A stretch of 7,328 nt of DNA from Flavobacteriia bacterium (GTDB taxonomy: Bacteria; Bacteroidota; Bacteroidia; Flavobacteriales; Flavobacteriaceae): the NCBI GenBank assembly GCA_030626085.1, contig DAOUPQ010000095.1, forward strand, positions 1 through 7,328. The letters run 5' to 3'. The notes under the pieces are model-generated. The model was not told where the DNA came from and made no database searches. It saw only the letters and a list, made by a program, of their open reading frames with translations. Of this stretch, positions 1 to 6,503 are shown one piece after another (the first letter of the stretch is position 1; the number at the start of each line of letters is the position of its first letter). Made by a program: the position numbers and the translations under genes.

Positions 1-131
1 AGAAAGAATATTCAGGGTTAACCGATATTGAAAATTATGCAATTGCAGTGAACGAAGCATATGTAAACGAAGATTATAAGTTAAATGACAATGATGTGAT
101 CGCAATAATTCCTCCGGTTAGTGGAGGATAG
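1..131 (+). CDS. moaD: MoaD, small subunit of molybdopterin synthase (3' part, truncated by window start)
   Basis: Only the last 42 codons are present; the reading frame runs from base 3 to the TAG at 129-131. MoaD is a ubiquitin-fold sulfur carrier of about 80 residues. Its C-terminal glycine is adenylated and turned into a thiocarboxylate, which donates sulfur to precursor Z inside the MoaD-MoaE complex in the cytoplasm. Seen here: the hallmark end IIPPVSGG followed directly by the stop, preceded by LNDNDVIAIIPP, which matches the beta strand leading into the tail of the family (L..gDeva..PPvsGG). The next gene is moaE, 4 bp downstream, which makes MoaD much more likely than ThiS. The start and upstream control lie outside the window. 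Confidence 0.9.
   Translation, partial: KEYSGLTDIENYAIAVNEAYVNEDYKLNDNDVIAIIPPVSGG
123..128 (+). promoter_or_regulatory. Shine-Dalgarno-like GGAGGA before moaE
   Basis: GGAGGA lies 7 nt before the ATG at 136. The same six bases are the two Gly codons ending moaD. In this group of bacteria Shine-Dalgarno sequences are usually weak or absent, so it may be a by-product of the required Gly-Gly end. It does favour ATG 136 over GTG 121 or ATG 145 as the moaE start. Confidence 0.4.
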
Positions 132-135
132 ATTT

Positions 136-570
136 ATGATAAAGATGAAAGAAAAAATATCCATACATATTACTTCTGAAAAACTTAACTTACAGGATTG
201 TTATGACTTTGTACAAGATCAAGAATGTGGTGCAATTGCATTATTTGTTGGAACTGTTAGAAATACAACCCAAAATAAAACCGTAAAAAGATTAGATTTT
301 TCTGCATATGAACCTATGGCAATTAAAGAATTGAAAAAAATTGCATTGTACGCTGTTGAAAAATTCAATGTTTCAAAAATAGTAATTCACCATGCTGTTG
401 GGAATCTGCAAATAGGGGATGTTCCGGTAATAATTGCTGTTTCATCAGCCCACCGTGAGGCTGCCTTTGAAGCTTGTCAATATGCTATTGATACTTTAAA
501 AGAAACCGTGCCTATTTGGAAAAAGGAATTTTTTGAAGATGGAGAAGTTTGGGTAAATGCTCATCCTTAA
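136..570 (+). CDS. moaE: MoaE, large (catalytic) subunit of molybdopterin synthase
   Basis: MoaE forms a heterotetramer with MoaD and uses its C-terminal thiocarboxylate to insert two sulfurs into precursor Z (cPMP), making molybdopterin. The 144-residue product is close to the 150 residues of E. coli MoaE and aligns over its whole length. Numbered from ATG 136, visible motifs are CGAIALFVGTVRN (31-43), the SAHR motif with His106-Arg107, and TLKETVPIWKKE, whose Lys122 and Lys129 match the active-site lysines of the family (E. coli Lys119 and Lys126). The start is uncertain: the frame is open back to a GTG at 121 that would overlap moaD, and ATG 145 is also possible. ATG 136 is chosen because it clears the moaD stop by 4 bp and has GGAGGA at good spacing. 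It is almost certainly cotranscribed with moaD. Confidence 0.95.
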   Translation: MIKMKEKISIHITSEKLNLQDCYDFVQDQECGAIALFVGTVRNTTQNKTVKRLDFSAYEPMAIKELKKIALYAVEKFNVSKIVIHHAVGNLQIGDVPVIIAVSSAHREAAFEACQYAIDTLKETVPIWKKEFFEDGEVWVNAHP

Positions 571-593
571 AATGAATTATTAAAAGTGAAACC

Positions 594-1295
594 ATGAAAA
601 TAAAGCTAATTTTATTCTTACTTCCATTTTTTGTTCTTGCGCAAAACAATCAAAAAAAGTTATCTCAACAATTCAAAAAGGAAATTTCTGTTAATTATAT
701 TTTACATTTTCCGGATGGTTATCAAAACTCAAAGCAAAATTGGCCATTAGTTGTTTTTTTGCATGGTTCAGGTGAAAGAGGAAATGACTTATCTAAAGTT
801 AGTATTCACGGTCCATTAAAATATATAAATGAAGGTAACACTTTAAACAGTGTGATATTGGCCCCTTTATGTCCAGAAAAAGAAGTATGGGATAATGATG
901 TATTATATGCACTTATTAAAAATGTAGTAAAAAAGAATAATATTGATAAATCACGTATTTACTTAACCGGATTAAGTATGGGAGGTTACGGTACATGGAA
1001 TTTAGCATTGACTCATCAAGAATTATTTGCTGCGGTTGCCCCAATTTGCGGTCCAATCATGTTCAATTTTACTGAAAAAGCTGCAAATCTTAAGGATAAA
1101 CCTGTTTGGGTCTTTCATGGTGAAAAAGATTCTGTTGTTCCGATTACCTCCTCTAAAAGTATGGTAGAAGCAATTAAAGAAAGTGGCGGCAATCCAAAAT
1201 TTACAATTTATCCTGATGCTGGACATGATAGCTGGTCAATACCTTACAGTGATCCTGGTTTTTATAACTGGATGTTTAGTCAAAAATTAAACTAA
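594..1295 (+). CDS. Secreted alpha/beta-hydrolase (carboxylesterase / prolyl-oligopeptidase-like)
   Basis: A 233-residue protein with a signal peptide (MKIK, then a hydrophobic run to about residue 16, with likely signal peptidase I cleavage after VLA or VLAQ), so it is probably periplasmic or secreted. The mature part is a compact alpha/beta-hydrolase with all expected elements in order: oxyanion-hole HGSGERG (57-63), nucleophile elbow GLSMGG (Ser128), acid GEKDSVVP (Asp179) and AGHDSW (His211). This resembles the predicted peptidases/esterases of the poly(3-hydroxybutyrate) depolymerase-like and phospholipase/carboxylesterase groups. The substrate cannot be read from the sequence; an acyl or feruloyl-type ester is as likely as a peptide. 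It starts 23 bp after moaE, so it may be read through from the moa operon, but nothing ties it to Moco. Its TAA overlaps the stop of the convergent MutS-like gene. Confidence 0.85.
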   Translation: MKIKLILFLLPFFVLAQNNQKKLSQQFKKEISVNYILHFPDGYQNSKQNWPLVVFLHGSGERGNDLSKVSIHGPLKYINEGNTLNSVILAPLCPEKEVWDNDVLYALIKNVVKKNNIDKSRIYLTGLSMGGYGTWNLALTHQELFAAVAPICGPIMFNFTEKAANLKDKPVWVFHGEKDSVVPITSSKSMVEAIKESGGNPKFTIYPDAGHDSWSIPYSDPGFYNWMFSQKLN

Positions 1296-3061
1296 ACAAT
1301 TTCCATTTTTTTCAAAAGAAAAGATGCATTCATATTTTTACAAATACCGTCTTTAAGTTTGTAGTCAAAATGTAATTCGTTGTTGATAATCTCAGCATCA
1401 AAATATAGATTATTTATTTGAGTATAATCTTGTTCTATTTCACATAAACTTAGATCGTGAGTGGCAATTATTCCGGTAGAGCCGGAAACAACTAATTTTT
1501 CAACAAATTTTTTCGACCCAATGGCCTTATCTTTACTATTGGTGCCTTTTAAAATTTCATCTAAAATGATAAAATATTTTTCATTTTTCATTTCATCTAC
1601 AATAAATTTTAATCGTTTTAATTCTGAAAAGAAGTAGGAACTTTCTTCGGTTAAGGAATCTGAAGTACGCATGCTTGTAATTAATTTAATAGGAGTATAG
1701 TCAAATTTTTCAGCGCAAACAGGTAGTCCAATATTTGACAGGACAATATTAAGAGAAACAGTTCTTAAAAAAGTGCTTTTCCCTGCCATATTAGCACCGG
1801 TTATTATGTCAAAGTCTTTATTTTTTATACTAAAATTGTTGTTAATTCTAACTTTTGGATGAATGAGTGGATGACCCAGCTTTTGTGCATTAATTACACT
1901 TTCATCTGTATTTAATGACGGGAAAATATGTTTTGGATGATTAAAAGTATAGTTAGCAAGAGAATTTTGTGCATCAAAAAAAGAGATTGTTTCAAACCAC
2001 TTTTCCACCTGAAAATGATATTGGTAGATCCATTTTTCAATTTTATAACTTTGATGTAAATCCCACAATAAAAAAGCATTTCCTAAAACACCAAATATCA
2101 TATTATTTCGTTGATCAAAAGCATCTAATATTTTAGAAAACTCCATAAAGATAATAGATGCTTTTTTGCTTTCCGTCTTAATTTTATTTTGGTTATCAAT
2201 TAAGGTTTTTGAAGTAAAGTAACAGTTTTCAATTTCCTGCAATAGTTTGTGATATTGTTTAAAAGTACTTTTTGCTTTATTTGCATCCTGATATAGATGA
2301 TTTATTTTTTTAAAATAAATGAATGTTATAGCTAATCCGATAAAAAACCATAAACCAACAATTGAAAAGGGGATTTTACTGAATGAACCCAAACCTATAA
2401 GAATCAATGAAATAAAGGAGAATACTTTTGGAAGGGACTTCATTGCATTGGGTGTAAAACTTTGATAATTATGAATCCAATGGATAATTGTTCTATTATC
2501 GGTTTCTATAGATACCATTTTGGTTATTGCGGTAAAATATTGCCTCCAATTGGGCAGTTTGGACAGTTCATTAATTGCAATCTGTTTCTCTTTGATATTA
2601 TCTGTTTTATTGGCAGTTAAAATTTCAGACAATTTTATTTTACCAGAGTTTGTTGCAGTTCTGTTGATAAATTGGAAAAAGGATCCTTTGCCAAAGAGGT
2701 CAATATCATAACTATAGAAATGTTCATGATCTATAAACTCACCACCTTCTTCTAAAGCGGATAGATTACCTTGAAGAACATCAATTTCGGTAAGGTTGAT
2801 CTTTAATAATTCATTAACTAGGTTTCGTTGGGCTTTCAGATCGTTATGTTTGATCACCAAAAAGACAAAAAGGATTAAACTTATAAATATAACAGCTGTG
2901 ACGACATAAGTATTGTTAAATAAAAAATAAACAGTGACCGAAGCAATTACAAAAACCAATAATCGAATTAAACTTGAGTTTTTTAATTTTCTATTTAAAG
3001 CGCTTAATTGCTGACTGAAATTTTGTTTTTCTGCGATATAGAAATCAAGTGGATGTTGCAT
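1292..3061 (-). CDS. Membrane-anchored MutS-family ATPase (MutS-like, no mismatch-recognition domain)
   Basis: A 589-residue MutS relative. The C-terminal half is a clear MutS ATPase: GHPLI (396-400), Walker A GANMAGKST (422-430), the signature region SMRTSDSLTEESSYFFSEL (463-481), Walker B YFIILDE (496-502) and the switch THD (534-536). Residues about 120-150 (LFGKGSFFQFINRTAT) resemble the start of the MutS core domain. Two hydrophobic pairs look like membrane segments, about 33-48 plus 52-70 and 213-228 plus 232-250. The N-terminal mismatch-binding and connector domains of MutS1 are missing, so normal mismatch repair is unlikely. Similar proteins occur in Bacteroidota, usually labelled 'MutS-related'; their role is not established to my knowledge. 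The C-terminus is short after KDGICKNMNASFLLKKM. The start ATG (3059-3061) is preceded by a 99-bp gap with a GC-rich repeat, so it may have its own promoter or be the last gene of the Moco run. Confidence 0.85.
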   Translation of the reverse strand: MQHPLDFYIAEKQNFSQQLSALNRKLKNSSLIRLLVFVIASVTVYFLFNNTYVVTAVIFISLILFVFLVIKHNDLKAQRNLVNELLKINLTEIDVLQGNLSALEEGGEFIDHEHFYSYDIDLFGKGSFFQFINRTATNSGKIKLSEILTANKTDNIKEKQIAINELSKLPNWRQYFTAITKMVSIETDNRTIIHWIHNYQSFTPNAMKSLPKVFSFISLILIGLGSFSKIPFSIVGLWFFIGLAITFIYFKKINHLYQDANKAKSTFKQYHKLLQEIENCYFTSKTLIDNQNKIKTESKKASIIFMEFSKILDAFDQRNNMIFGVLGNAFLLWDLHQSYKIEKWIYQYHFQVEKWFETISFFDAQNSLANYTFNHPKHIFPSLNTDESVINAQKLGHPLIHPKVRINNNFSIKNKDFDIITGANMAGKSTFLRTVSLNIVLSNIGLPVCAEKFDYTPIKLITSMRTSDSLTEESSYFFSELKRLKFIVDEMKNEKYFIILDEILKGTNSKDKAIGSKKFVEKLVVSGSTGIIATHDLSLCEIEQDYTQINNLYFDAEIINNELHFDYKLKDGICKNMNASFLLKKMEIV

Positions 3062-3088
3062 AAAGGAGTTAAATTATTTTAGGCAGTC

Positions 3089-3131
3089 CGGCTCCAGATA
3101 GCTATCGGGATTATCGGGATGCTAAGAGCCG
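3089..3131. repeat. GC-rich palindromic/direct repeat unit between the E1 and MutS-like genes
   Basis: A 43-bp island that is clearly more GC-rich than its AT-rich surroundings. It is bounded by a perfect 6-bp inverted repeat, CGGCTC (3089-3094) and GAGCCG (3126-3131). Inside lie a perfect 10-bp palindrome GATAGCTATC (3097-3106) and two head-to-tail copies of TATCGGGAT (3103-3111 and 3112-3120). Only one unit occurs in the window. The structure suggests a dispersed REP-like or small non-autonomous element, or the stem of a transcription barrier between the two minus-strand genes. There is no T-run directly after the stem on the minus strand, so a classical terminator is not well supported. 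Confidence 0.5.
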
Positions 3132-3160
3132 CAAATTACAAAAAGATATTAATTTAAAGT

Positions 3161-4258
3161 CTAATATTTATCGATCCCATTCTTTAAACTATAAACATTT
3201 AAATCCGGGTATTTGACCTTTAGATCTTTGGTTACAGTATAGCTTGTAATTCCCTTTTTGCAAATAATGATATAATCTTTGTTAAGATCAATTTTTATGT
3301 TATCAACATTAAATTTTGAAAGAGGTATTTTCTCCAAAACCTCGAAGGGTAATTTTGTATTGATATCTTCAATAACCGAGATAATTTCAATTTTTTTGCT
3401 CTCAATTTTTTGTTTTAAAGTTTCAGAAGAAATTAGAAATTCATCTTCTTGAATTTCACAGCTCGCATCTGTGTAATCTTCATTTTTGAAAATTTTTAAT
3501 ATTCCTCTTTTACCAACATTATCGCATGCTTTATCAACTTTCAGTTTCATTTTTAATTGCGAATTATCTAAACTGTTGAAAATCAATAGTTGATTGATCA
3601 AAGGTTGGCCAGTTTGAGTTATAATTTTTATAACTTCATTGGCTTGCATAAGTCCAATAATACCAACGATAGGGTTTAATGTTCCAACCTCGGAACAATT
3701 TGGTATAGCTTGTTGTGGCATTTTAGGGAAAGCATCTCTTAAATTGGCTGATCTTGTGAGTTTATCCATCACATTAAAACTGGCAACATATCCATCATGT
3801 TTATATAAAGAGCCATAAACTAAAACAGTGTCTGTTATGACACAAAAATCATTCAGCAGATATTTTGTAGGTAAGCTATCGGTACAATCAACAACTAATT
3901 CAAATTCATCTAATTGTTCAAATATATTGGTTTTAGTGATAGGTTGCTCGCTAGAGGATGTATCAACGAATGGAGAAATAGATTTTATATAATCGGCTAA
4001 AACTTTGGCCTTTGATTTACCAATGTCATCAATTTTGTAGAAGACCTGACGATGTAAATTACTAACATCCACAATGTCAAAATCTATCAAATGAATTTTC
4101 CCAATTCCGCTCGCCGCCAAATAAACGGCAGCGATACTTCCTAAACCTCCGCAACCTACAATTGCAATTTCTGCTTCTTGTAATTTTTGCTGACCTTTTT
4201 CGCCAAATTCAGATAAAATTGTTTGCCGATTATATAGTTGTTGTTTAGTAACGTTCAT
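3161..4258 (-). CDS. moeB: MoeB/ThiF-type sulfur-carrier adenylyltransferase with C-terminal rhodanese-like domain
   Basis: A 365-residue E1-like enzyme expected to activate the Gly-Gly C-terminus of MoaD (encoded at 1-131) with ATP. E1 domain (about 1-245): YNRQ (9-12), nucleotide loop GCGGLGS (35-41), LIDFD (57-61), NLHRQ (67-71), the KSKAK region with Lys83, VVDCTD with Asp127, and PNCSEVGTL with Cys188. The two CxxC zinc pairs of E. coli MoeB are absent: the first region reads TRSANLRDAFP and the second keeps only Cys245. Residues about 270-365 form a divergent rhodanese-like domain; the usual DVRE strand is degraded, but the active loop CKKGITS (Cys333) and the closing VYSLKNGIDKY are kept. 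This layout resembles eukaryotic MOCS3/Uba4. ThiF or HesA roles cannot be ruled out, but the mobA-like and moa neighbours favour Moco. It lies 34 bp after the DUF1835 gene. Confidence 0.87.
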   Translation of the reverse strand: MNVTKQQLYNRQTILSEFGEKGQQKLQEAEIAIVGCGGLGSIAAVYLAASGIGKIHLIDFDIVDVSNLHRQVFYKIDDIGKSKAKVLADYIKSISPFVDTSSSEQPITKTNIFEQLDEFELVVDCTDSLPTKYLLNDFCVITDTVLVYGSLYKHDGYVASFNVMDKLTRSANLRDAFPKMPQQAIPNCSEVGTLNPIVGIIGLMQANEVIKIITQTGQPLINQLLIFNSLDNSQLKMKLKVDKACDNVGKRGILKIFKNEDYTDASCEIQEDEFLISSETLKQKIESKKIEIISVIEDINTKLPFEVLEKIPLSKFNVDNIKIDLNKDYIIICKKGITSYTVTKDLKVKYPDLNVYSLKNGIDKY

Positions 4259-4292
4259 AAATTTAAAATTTTATTATTAGGAGAATGTCACA

Positions 4293-5129
4293 TTATAACT
4301 TAAGCATTTCATTTCCTTTTGTATTTAATGTAATTACATCATTTTCAATTATGTAATATTCATCTAATTTGTTTAATGCCATATAATATTGTAAATCACC
4401 GAAACCATAAAAAGTTTCTTTTTGCTGCCAAAGTAAAAGTTCTTTAACAATACTGTTTTTATTGGTATTACCTGAATGAATAAGATTTAATATTTTATTT
4501 TCTATTTGGTTCAAACCATTTTTTCCTGGAAATCTTTGTAAATGTTGATGTATTGCGAGCTTTAAATATTTAAATTTTTTACAATGATCAAAATTGAAAA
4601 TAGTCAAATTTTCTCTATCATTTTCAACATATAAATTCCAGCATTCTTCTGCAAATAATAAATTATTTCTGGTAATGGTAACTTTATTTTTTAACAGACT
4701 CTTATAGTCATTTGGTGAATAATTGGATAGAGTTTGAAGCTCTTGTTTTCCATCTTCTTTTCCGGTGCAAACCAAAGAATATTTTATATTTTTCTTATAG
4801 TATTTGAGTAAATAGGTACACAGAGCTAATAAATTGATTTGACAAAATAAATCATATTCAAACCATAAAACAACATCATCGTAATTGGACACATCTTGAA
4901 TTTTTACTATTTCTTTAATAGTTGTATCATAATACTCCAATTTATTTACGCCTATTTCATTTTCAAAAAATTTATATCTCGTCGTCCAAAAATCATCACT
5001 TCCAACAGTTTTACATACCGGACCCTCGCATAACATTTCTCTCCAAACAATAATATCACCTTGTAAAGAAGATTTAGAGAAAATTTGTGCCGTGCTGTCA
5101 CCATTAAGTATGTGCAGGGTCTTAGTCAT
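4293..5129 (-). CDS. DUF1835 domain protein, function unknown
   Basis: A 278-residue cytoplasmic protein without signal peptide or membrane segment. The N-terminal half carries the DUF1835 pattern: LHILNGDSTA (5-14), GDIIVWREMLCEGP (24-37) and VVLWFEYDLFCQ (86-97). The conserved polar residues in these blocks (Asn9, Asp11, Arg30, Glu31, Glu91, Asp93, Gln97) look like a possible active or binding site, which is inference. The last 75 residues (LNQIENKILNLI, then GFGDLQYYMALNKL and a beta hairpin) look like a winged-helix fold. No biochemical role is known to me for the family. Its ATG (5127-5129) overlaps the last 8 bp of the MobA-fusion gene, implying translational coupling, and the E1 gene follows 34 bp later. 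It is therefore embedded in a Moco operon, and a role in Moco synthesis or its control is possible but unproven. Confidence 0.85.
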   Translation of the reverse strand: MTKTLHILNGDSTAQIFSKSSLQGDIIVWREMLCEGPVCKTVGSDDFWTTRYKFFENEIGVNKLEYYDTTIKEIVKIQDVSNYDDVVLWFEYDLFCQINLLALCTYLLKYYKKNIKYSLVCTGKEDGKQELQTLSNYSPNDYKSLLKNKVTITRNNLLFAEECWNLYVENDRENLTIFNFDHCKKFKYLKLAIHQHLQRFPGKNGLNQIENKILNLIHSGNTNKNSIVKELLLWQQKETFYGFGDLQYYMALNKLDEYYIIENDVITLNTKGNEMLKL

Positions 5130-6237
5130 TCAGTTCTTTTTTCACTGCATCAAATTCTTCCGGCGTATTCACATTGGTGATAAATTCATCGTCAATTTCA
5201 ATAATTTCAACATCTGAATTTATCAATACTTTTCTCGGACACGATATTCCTTGAGCTAAAAAATTTAACATAATTGGGTAGGCCTTTGGTTCCCAGATTG
5301 TAATTAACGGTTCCGGAAATTTTTTGTTCTTCCCTTTAATTGCCGTAGCAATTTTACTTGGATCTCTTTTTTCTAATAACTGTTGAATTATTTTTTCATC
5401 CACATATGGTAAATCTGTTGCAAGAACCAGCCATGCAGTATTTGGATTTGTTTGGAACGCTGAGCAAATTGCACCAAATGGCCCCAAACCTAAAAAAACA
5501 TCTTCAACGGTATCTGTATCATCTACATTTTGTTCTTTTCGTACCGATAAAAAACTTTTTAAATTTAATTTTTCCAATAACTCAATTGAGTAATTTCTTT
5601 GTGATTTACCAAAATAATCTAACAATCCTTTATCGGTTCCCATACGTAAACTTTTTCCTCCGGCAAGTACCAATCCTTTAACGGGAGCTATTTTTTGAAG
5701 AATCAGATTTTCAATATGCTTGGTTATTTTTTTGATATCGGAAATGTGATAAACTTTAAGATTCTGAATAGTAGGGTCTTTTTCCAGTAAAAAATCAAAA
5801 ATTGGAGAATCATCATTTAGTGAAATGATAAACTGAACATTATCCAGTTGATCAATTCTTTTTAATACAGAAGCTTCTTTTTCAATATCTAAAATTAGTA
5901 TTTGCTGCTCACCTTTATAATGATTTCCGTTAATAAATAGAAAATCATATGAAGAAAAGACTGTTTTATCATGATAACGGTTCATTTTGACCGCACTGTT
6001 CTTTAATAAATCACCGGAAGGGTGAAAAGTGAAATTATCAATTTGTGGAGCTGTAATTTCTTTATTGTGAGATGCGTCCAAATAGGCCAATTTTGCATTT
6101 TTTTGAAGATTATTGGCTATTTTTTGGATTAAATCGCTAATTATGGAGCATTTTGTACCTAAAATTGCAATTTCATTATGGGCATAATTACCAAATTCTC
6201 TTCGTGTTAATTTAGCGTGTTTTTTATGTTTTACCAT
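5122..6237 (-). CDS. mobA: Molybdenum cofactor guanylyltransferase (MobA) with degenerate MobB-like N-terminal domain
   Basis: A 371-residue two-part protein. Residues about 186-371 are a MobA-type nucleotidyltransferase: LAGGKSLRMGTDKGLL (191-206), GLGPFGAI (250-257), metal-binding ATDLPYVD (273-280), FPEPLITIWEP (307-317) and NVNTPEE (355-361). MobA joins GMP to Mo-molybdopterin to give MGD; a CTP-using MocA-like activity cannot be excluded. Residues 1-185 are an extension beginning NEIAILGTKCSIISDLI (21-37) and AYLDASH (51-57), which resembles the first strand, loop and helix of the MobB P-loop GTPase but lacks the GK[ST] motif, so nucleotide binding there is doubtful. E. coli MobA is about 194 residues, so the second half alone is full length. 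It is the first gene of the minus-strand run, and its stop overlaps the start of the DUF1835 gene. Confidence 0.88.
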   Translation of the reverse strand: MVKHKKHAKLTRREFGNYAHNEIAILGTKCSIISDLIQKIANNLQKNAKLAYLDASHNKEITAPQIDNFTFHPSGDLLKNSAVKMNRYHDKTVFSSYDFLFINGNHYKGEQQILILDIEKEASVLKRIDQLDNVQFIISLNDDSPIFDFLLEKDPTIQNLKVYHISDIKKITKHIENLILQKIAPVKGLVLAGGKSLRMGTDKGLLDYFGKSQRNYSIELLEKLNLKSFLSVRKEQNVDDTDTVEDVFLGLGPFGAICSAFQTNPNTAWLVLATDLPYVDEKIIQQLLEKRDPSKIATAIKGKNKKFPEPLITIWEPKAYPIMLNFLAQGISCPRKVLINSDVEIIEIDDEFITNVNTPEEFDAVKKELND

Positions 6238-6348
6238 ACCAAGTAAATTTTTGCTTCCTGATTTTAAGTCTAAAGCATTGTTAAGGATGGCTAAAATACT
6301 TAATAATGATGATTACAAGAGTTAATTAAAACTACTTTTTAAAAATGA

Positions 6349-6358
6349 GACTTAAGTC
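6349..6358. promoter_or_regulatory. 10-bp palindrome, possible operator upstream of the mobA-like operon
   Basis: GACTTAAGTC is a perfect 10-bp palindrome, 111 bp upstream of the mobA-like start codon. The half-motif TTAAGTC recurs at 6264-6270, nearer the gene. It does not match the FNR/CRP type (TTGAT-N4-ATCAA). A 10-bp palindrome in AT-rich DNA can arise by chance, so binding by a regulator is a guess. Confidence 0.2.
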
Positions 6359-6495
6359 ACCAAACGAATGAATTATTTTTTGTTAATTTATTAATGAAAA
6401 TAAAGAATTATTCCCCTTAAATTCTATCTATTATGAAATCTTTATTTAAATCCAATTCCGTTTTGATTTTATCCTGTTTTAAGTTGGCTTAAGAA

Positions 6496-6503
6496 TATTT
6501 TTG
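6496..6503 (+). promoter_or_regulatory. Possible Bacteroidota -7 promoter box for the lipoprotein gene
   Basis: TATTTTTG fits the TAnnTTTG -7 consensus of Bacteroidota promoters exactly. There is no TTTG or TTG at the usual 17-23 bp upstream distance, so it is only half supported. It would give a leader of roughly 120 nt. A near match, TACATTTC at 6511-6518, is an alternative with a TTG at 6484-6486. Confidence 0.25.

Noticed and set aside
1..131. ThiS rather than MoaD for the Gly-Gly protein
   Set aside because: The adjacent downstream moaE and the PPVSGG tail fit MoaD; no thiazole genes are nearby.
121..135. GTG at 121 as the moaE start, giving a 149-residue protein
   Set aside because: It would overlap moaD by 11 bp and add five residues (MEDRF) with no family support; ATG 136 has better spacing.
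1023..1226. 67-codon open frame on the minus strand
   Set aside because: Antisense shadow inside the hydrolase gene, without family features.
2520..2711. 63-codon open frame on the plus strand with hydrophobic residues
   Set aside because: Antisense shadow of the MutS-like gene, which has a well-supported frame.
3062..3160. Classical Rho-independent terminator after the E1 gene
   Set aside because: The CGGCTC/GAGCCG stem has a long 31-nt interior and no T-tract follows it on the minus strand; described as a repeat instead.
5358..5681. 107-codon open frame on the plus strand
   Set aside because: Antisense shadow of the MobA coding region, whose motifs are intact in the other frame.
6433..6492. 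19-residue frame starting MKSLFKSNSVLILSCFKLA, like a short signal peptide
   Set aside because: Too short to support, no continuing frame after the stop, and no ribosome-binding or conservation evidence; chance is likely in AT-rich DNA.
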